DNA from: Actinomycetes bacterium
Lineage (GTDB): Bacteria > Actinomycetota > Actinomycetes > Actinomycetales > Cellulomonadaceae
Length of the DNA stretch: 6,434 nt
Assembly (NCBI GenBank): GCA_023426865.1
Contig: JAEZBT010000306.1
Span: 1-6,434, forward strand
Direction of reading: 5' to 3'
This document shows, in pieces, positions 5,617-6,434 of this stretch. The position numbers were made by a program, and so were the translations under genes. The notes beneath the pieces are model-generated. The model was not told the DNA's origin and did no database searches. It saw nothing but the letters and a program-made list of their open reading frames with translations. The stretch's first letter is position 1; every line of letters begins with the position of its first letter.

Positions 5617-6405
5617 CTAGCGGGCCGCCTCGAGCGCGGCGAGATGCTCGAGCAGAGCGAGCCCCGTGTCGCGCATGCGGTGCCCGACGTCGCGCGTCGG
5701 GTCCCAGGAGGCCACGGTCGCCGAGGCGAGCGGCAGCCGCGCGACGGCCGCGGCGACGGTGTCCCGGACCTCCTCGGGCATGAGGCCGCCGGGGACGGCG
5801 TAGGAGTTCGCCGGGGCCACCGAGGTGTCGTGCACGTCGAGGTCGACGTGGATGTGCACGGCGTCGGCATGGGCGGCGACGCGGTCGAGGACGGCGCCGG
5901 TACGCCCGGCGCGGATGTCGGCGACGCTCAGCCAGGCGGGGCCGCCGCCGTGAACGAGGTCGCGCTCCGGCTGGTCGAGGTCGTGCCCGCCGACGAGCAG
6001 GGCGCGCTCGTCGGCCAGCGGCGCGTGCCCAGGCACGGAGGCGGCGAGCGTCTGCCAGCAGCGGCCGCCCATCATCGCGAAGCCCATGCTGTCGAAGAAG
6101 CCGCTCGCCGACGTCGCCGGGGTCTGGAGGTCGCCGTGCGCGTCGAACCAGAGGACGGCGACGCGCCGCTCGGGCGCGACGGCCCGCAGCCCGGCGACGA
6201 CGCCGAGGGTCACCCCGCAGTTGCCGGCGAGGACCACGGGGATGCGGTCGGGGTGCGCGGCGACGTCGAGCGCCACCTGGCGCATCACCTCGGTGCCGGT
6301 GGCGGCCTCGATGGTGAAGCCGTTGTCGTCGAGGGCGAGGCGGCCGTGCGCGACGTCGGCGCCGTCGGCGGCCAGCCGCTGCGCCGCACCTGCCGCGACC
6401 AGGGC
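5617..6405 (-). CDS. Arginase/agmatinase-family protein, 5' end missing
   Basis: The visible 262 residues (numbered from the first genomic codon at 6405) belong to the ureohydrolase fold, whose members use two Mn ions to hydrolyse guanidino or amidino C-N bonds. The metal motif WFDAHGD supplies D88, H90 and D92, and HVDLDVHD supplies D188 and D190. PGGL at 205-208 matches the usual loop after the second motif. The first motif, normally GGDHS with a His ligand, reads GNCG at 61-64, so Cys63 occupies the His position. From memory this GNC form recurs in an actinobacterial subfamily that also has a SxSGFxDxM stretch (here 99-108) and GRCW (114-117). The substrate (arginine, agmatine, formiminoglutamate or another) cannot be told. 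The open frame continues to a GTG at 6420, but those codons are sequencing adapter; the true start, perhaps 20-40 residues upstream, is absent. It converges on the sigma gene and ends TAG at 5617-5619. Confidence 0.85.
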   Translation of the reverse strand, partial: ALVAAGAAQRLAADGADVAHGRLALDDNGFTIEAATGTEVMRQVALDVAAHPDRIPVVLAGNCGVTLGVVAGLRAVAPERRVAVLWFDAHGDLQTPATSASGFFDSMGFAMMGGRCWQTLAASVPGHAPLADERALLVGGHDLDQPERDLVHGGGPAWLSVADIRAGRTGAVLDRVAAHADAVHIHVDLDVHDTSVAPANSYAVPGGLMPEEVRDTVAAAVARLPLASATVASWDPTRDVGHRMRDTGLALLEHLAALEAAR

Positions 6406-6434
6406 CGGTCTCTTATACACATCAGACGCTGCCG
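6406..6434. other. Illumina Nextera (Tn5) adapter contamination at the contig end
   Basis: The terminal 29 bases match the Nextera read-1 transposase adapter at 27 positions. The mosaic-end segment TCTCTTATACACATC is at 6409-6423 and GACGCTGCCG at 6425-6434; mismatches are at 6407 and 6424. Its AT-rich start is unlike everything else here. This is library-preparation sequence, not genomic DNA and not a transposon end. Confidence 0.95.

Noticed and set aside
6408..6434. End of a Tn5/IS50-like mobile element
   Set aside because: The mosaic-end sequence is followed directly by the Nextera read-1 primer segment at the very end of the window. That is a library adapter, not a natural insertion.
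1..6434. CRISPR array, tRNA/rRNA gene, phage or defence island
   Set aside because: I saw no regularly spaced repeats, no tRNA-like cloverleaf or TTCGA-type arm, and no phage, integrase, nuclease or toxin-antitoxin genes. The content is chromosomal housekeeping and stress-type genes.

Overview
The window is very GC-rich, with strong G/C at third codon positions. It carries GTG starts, purine-rich ribosome binding sites and 4-base GTGA gene overlaps. Together with an ECF41/SigJ-type sigma factor, a secreted beta-helix protein and NifU-C, PRC-barrel, DUF1801 and DUF899 genes, this points to a high-GC actinobacterium. I cannot fix the genus from sequence alone. The last ~29 bases are Illumina Nextera (Tn5) adapter, so the right edge is a contig end and not genomic DNA. 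The left edge also appears to cut a gene.

Layout, left to right. Positions 1-294 hold the C-terminal part (or all) of a NifU-like Fe-S scaffold domain protein. Positions 378-1222 hold a plus-strand pair with a 4-base overlap: a PRC-barrel protein with an aromatic tail, then a DUF1801 protein. A nested inverted repeat (1225-1260) separates these from a convergent minus-strand gene (1257-2315) for a secreted right-handed beta-helix protein. A 210-base divergent intergenic region (2316-2525) contains a nested inverted repeat and a candidate housekeeping promoter. It is followed by a DUF899 thioredoxin-like gene (2526-3317).

The most coherent system is at 3364-5560. A promoter matching the published ECF41 consensus (TGTCACA, 16-base spacer, TGTCCT) precedes an FAD/NAD(P)-dependent oxidoreductase gene with a GTG start. 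That gene overlaps the ECF41 sigma factor gene by four bases (GTGA). The sigma factor carries the three group hallmarks: WLPEPL in the linker, and DGGGR and NPEKL in a C-terminal SnoaL-like domain. The inferred circuit is positive autoregulation: the sigma factor transcribes its own gene and its oxidoreductase partner, with the fused C-terminal domain as the built-in regulator. No separate anti-sigma gene is visible. This is a good example of a known arrangement rather than an undescribed system.

A convergent minus-strand arginase/agmatinase-family gene (5617-6405) is truncated at its 5' end by the adapter. The short gap before it contains a 25-base near-copy of the start of the DUF1801 coding sequence, possibly a gene relic.
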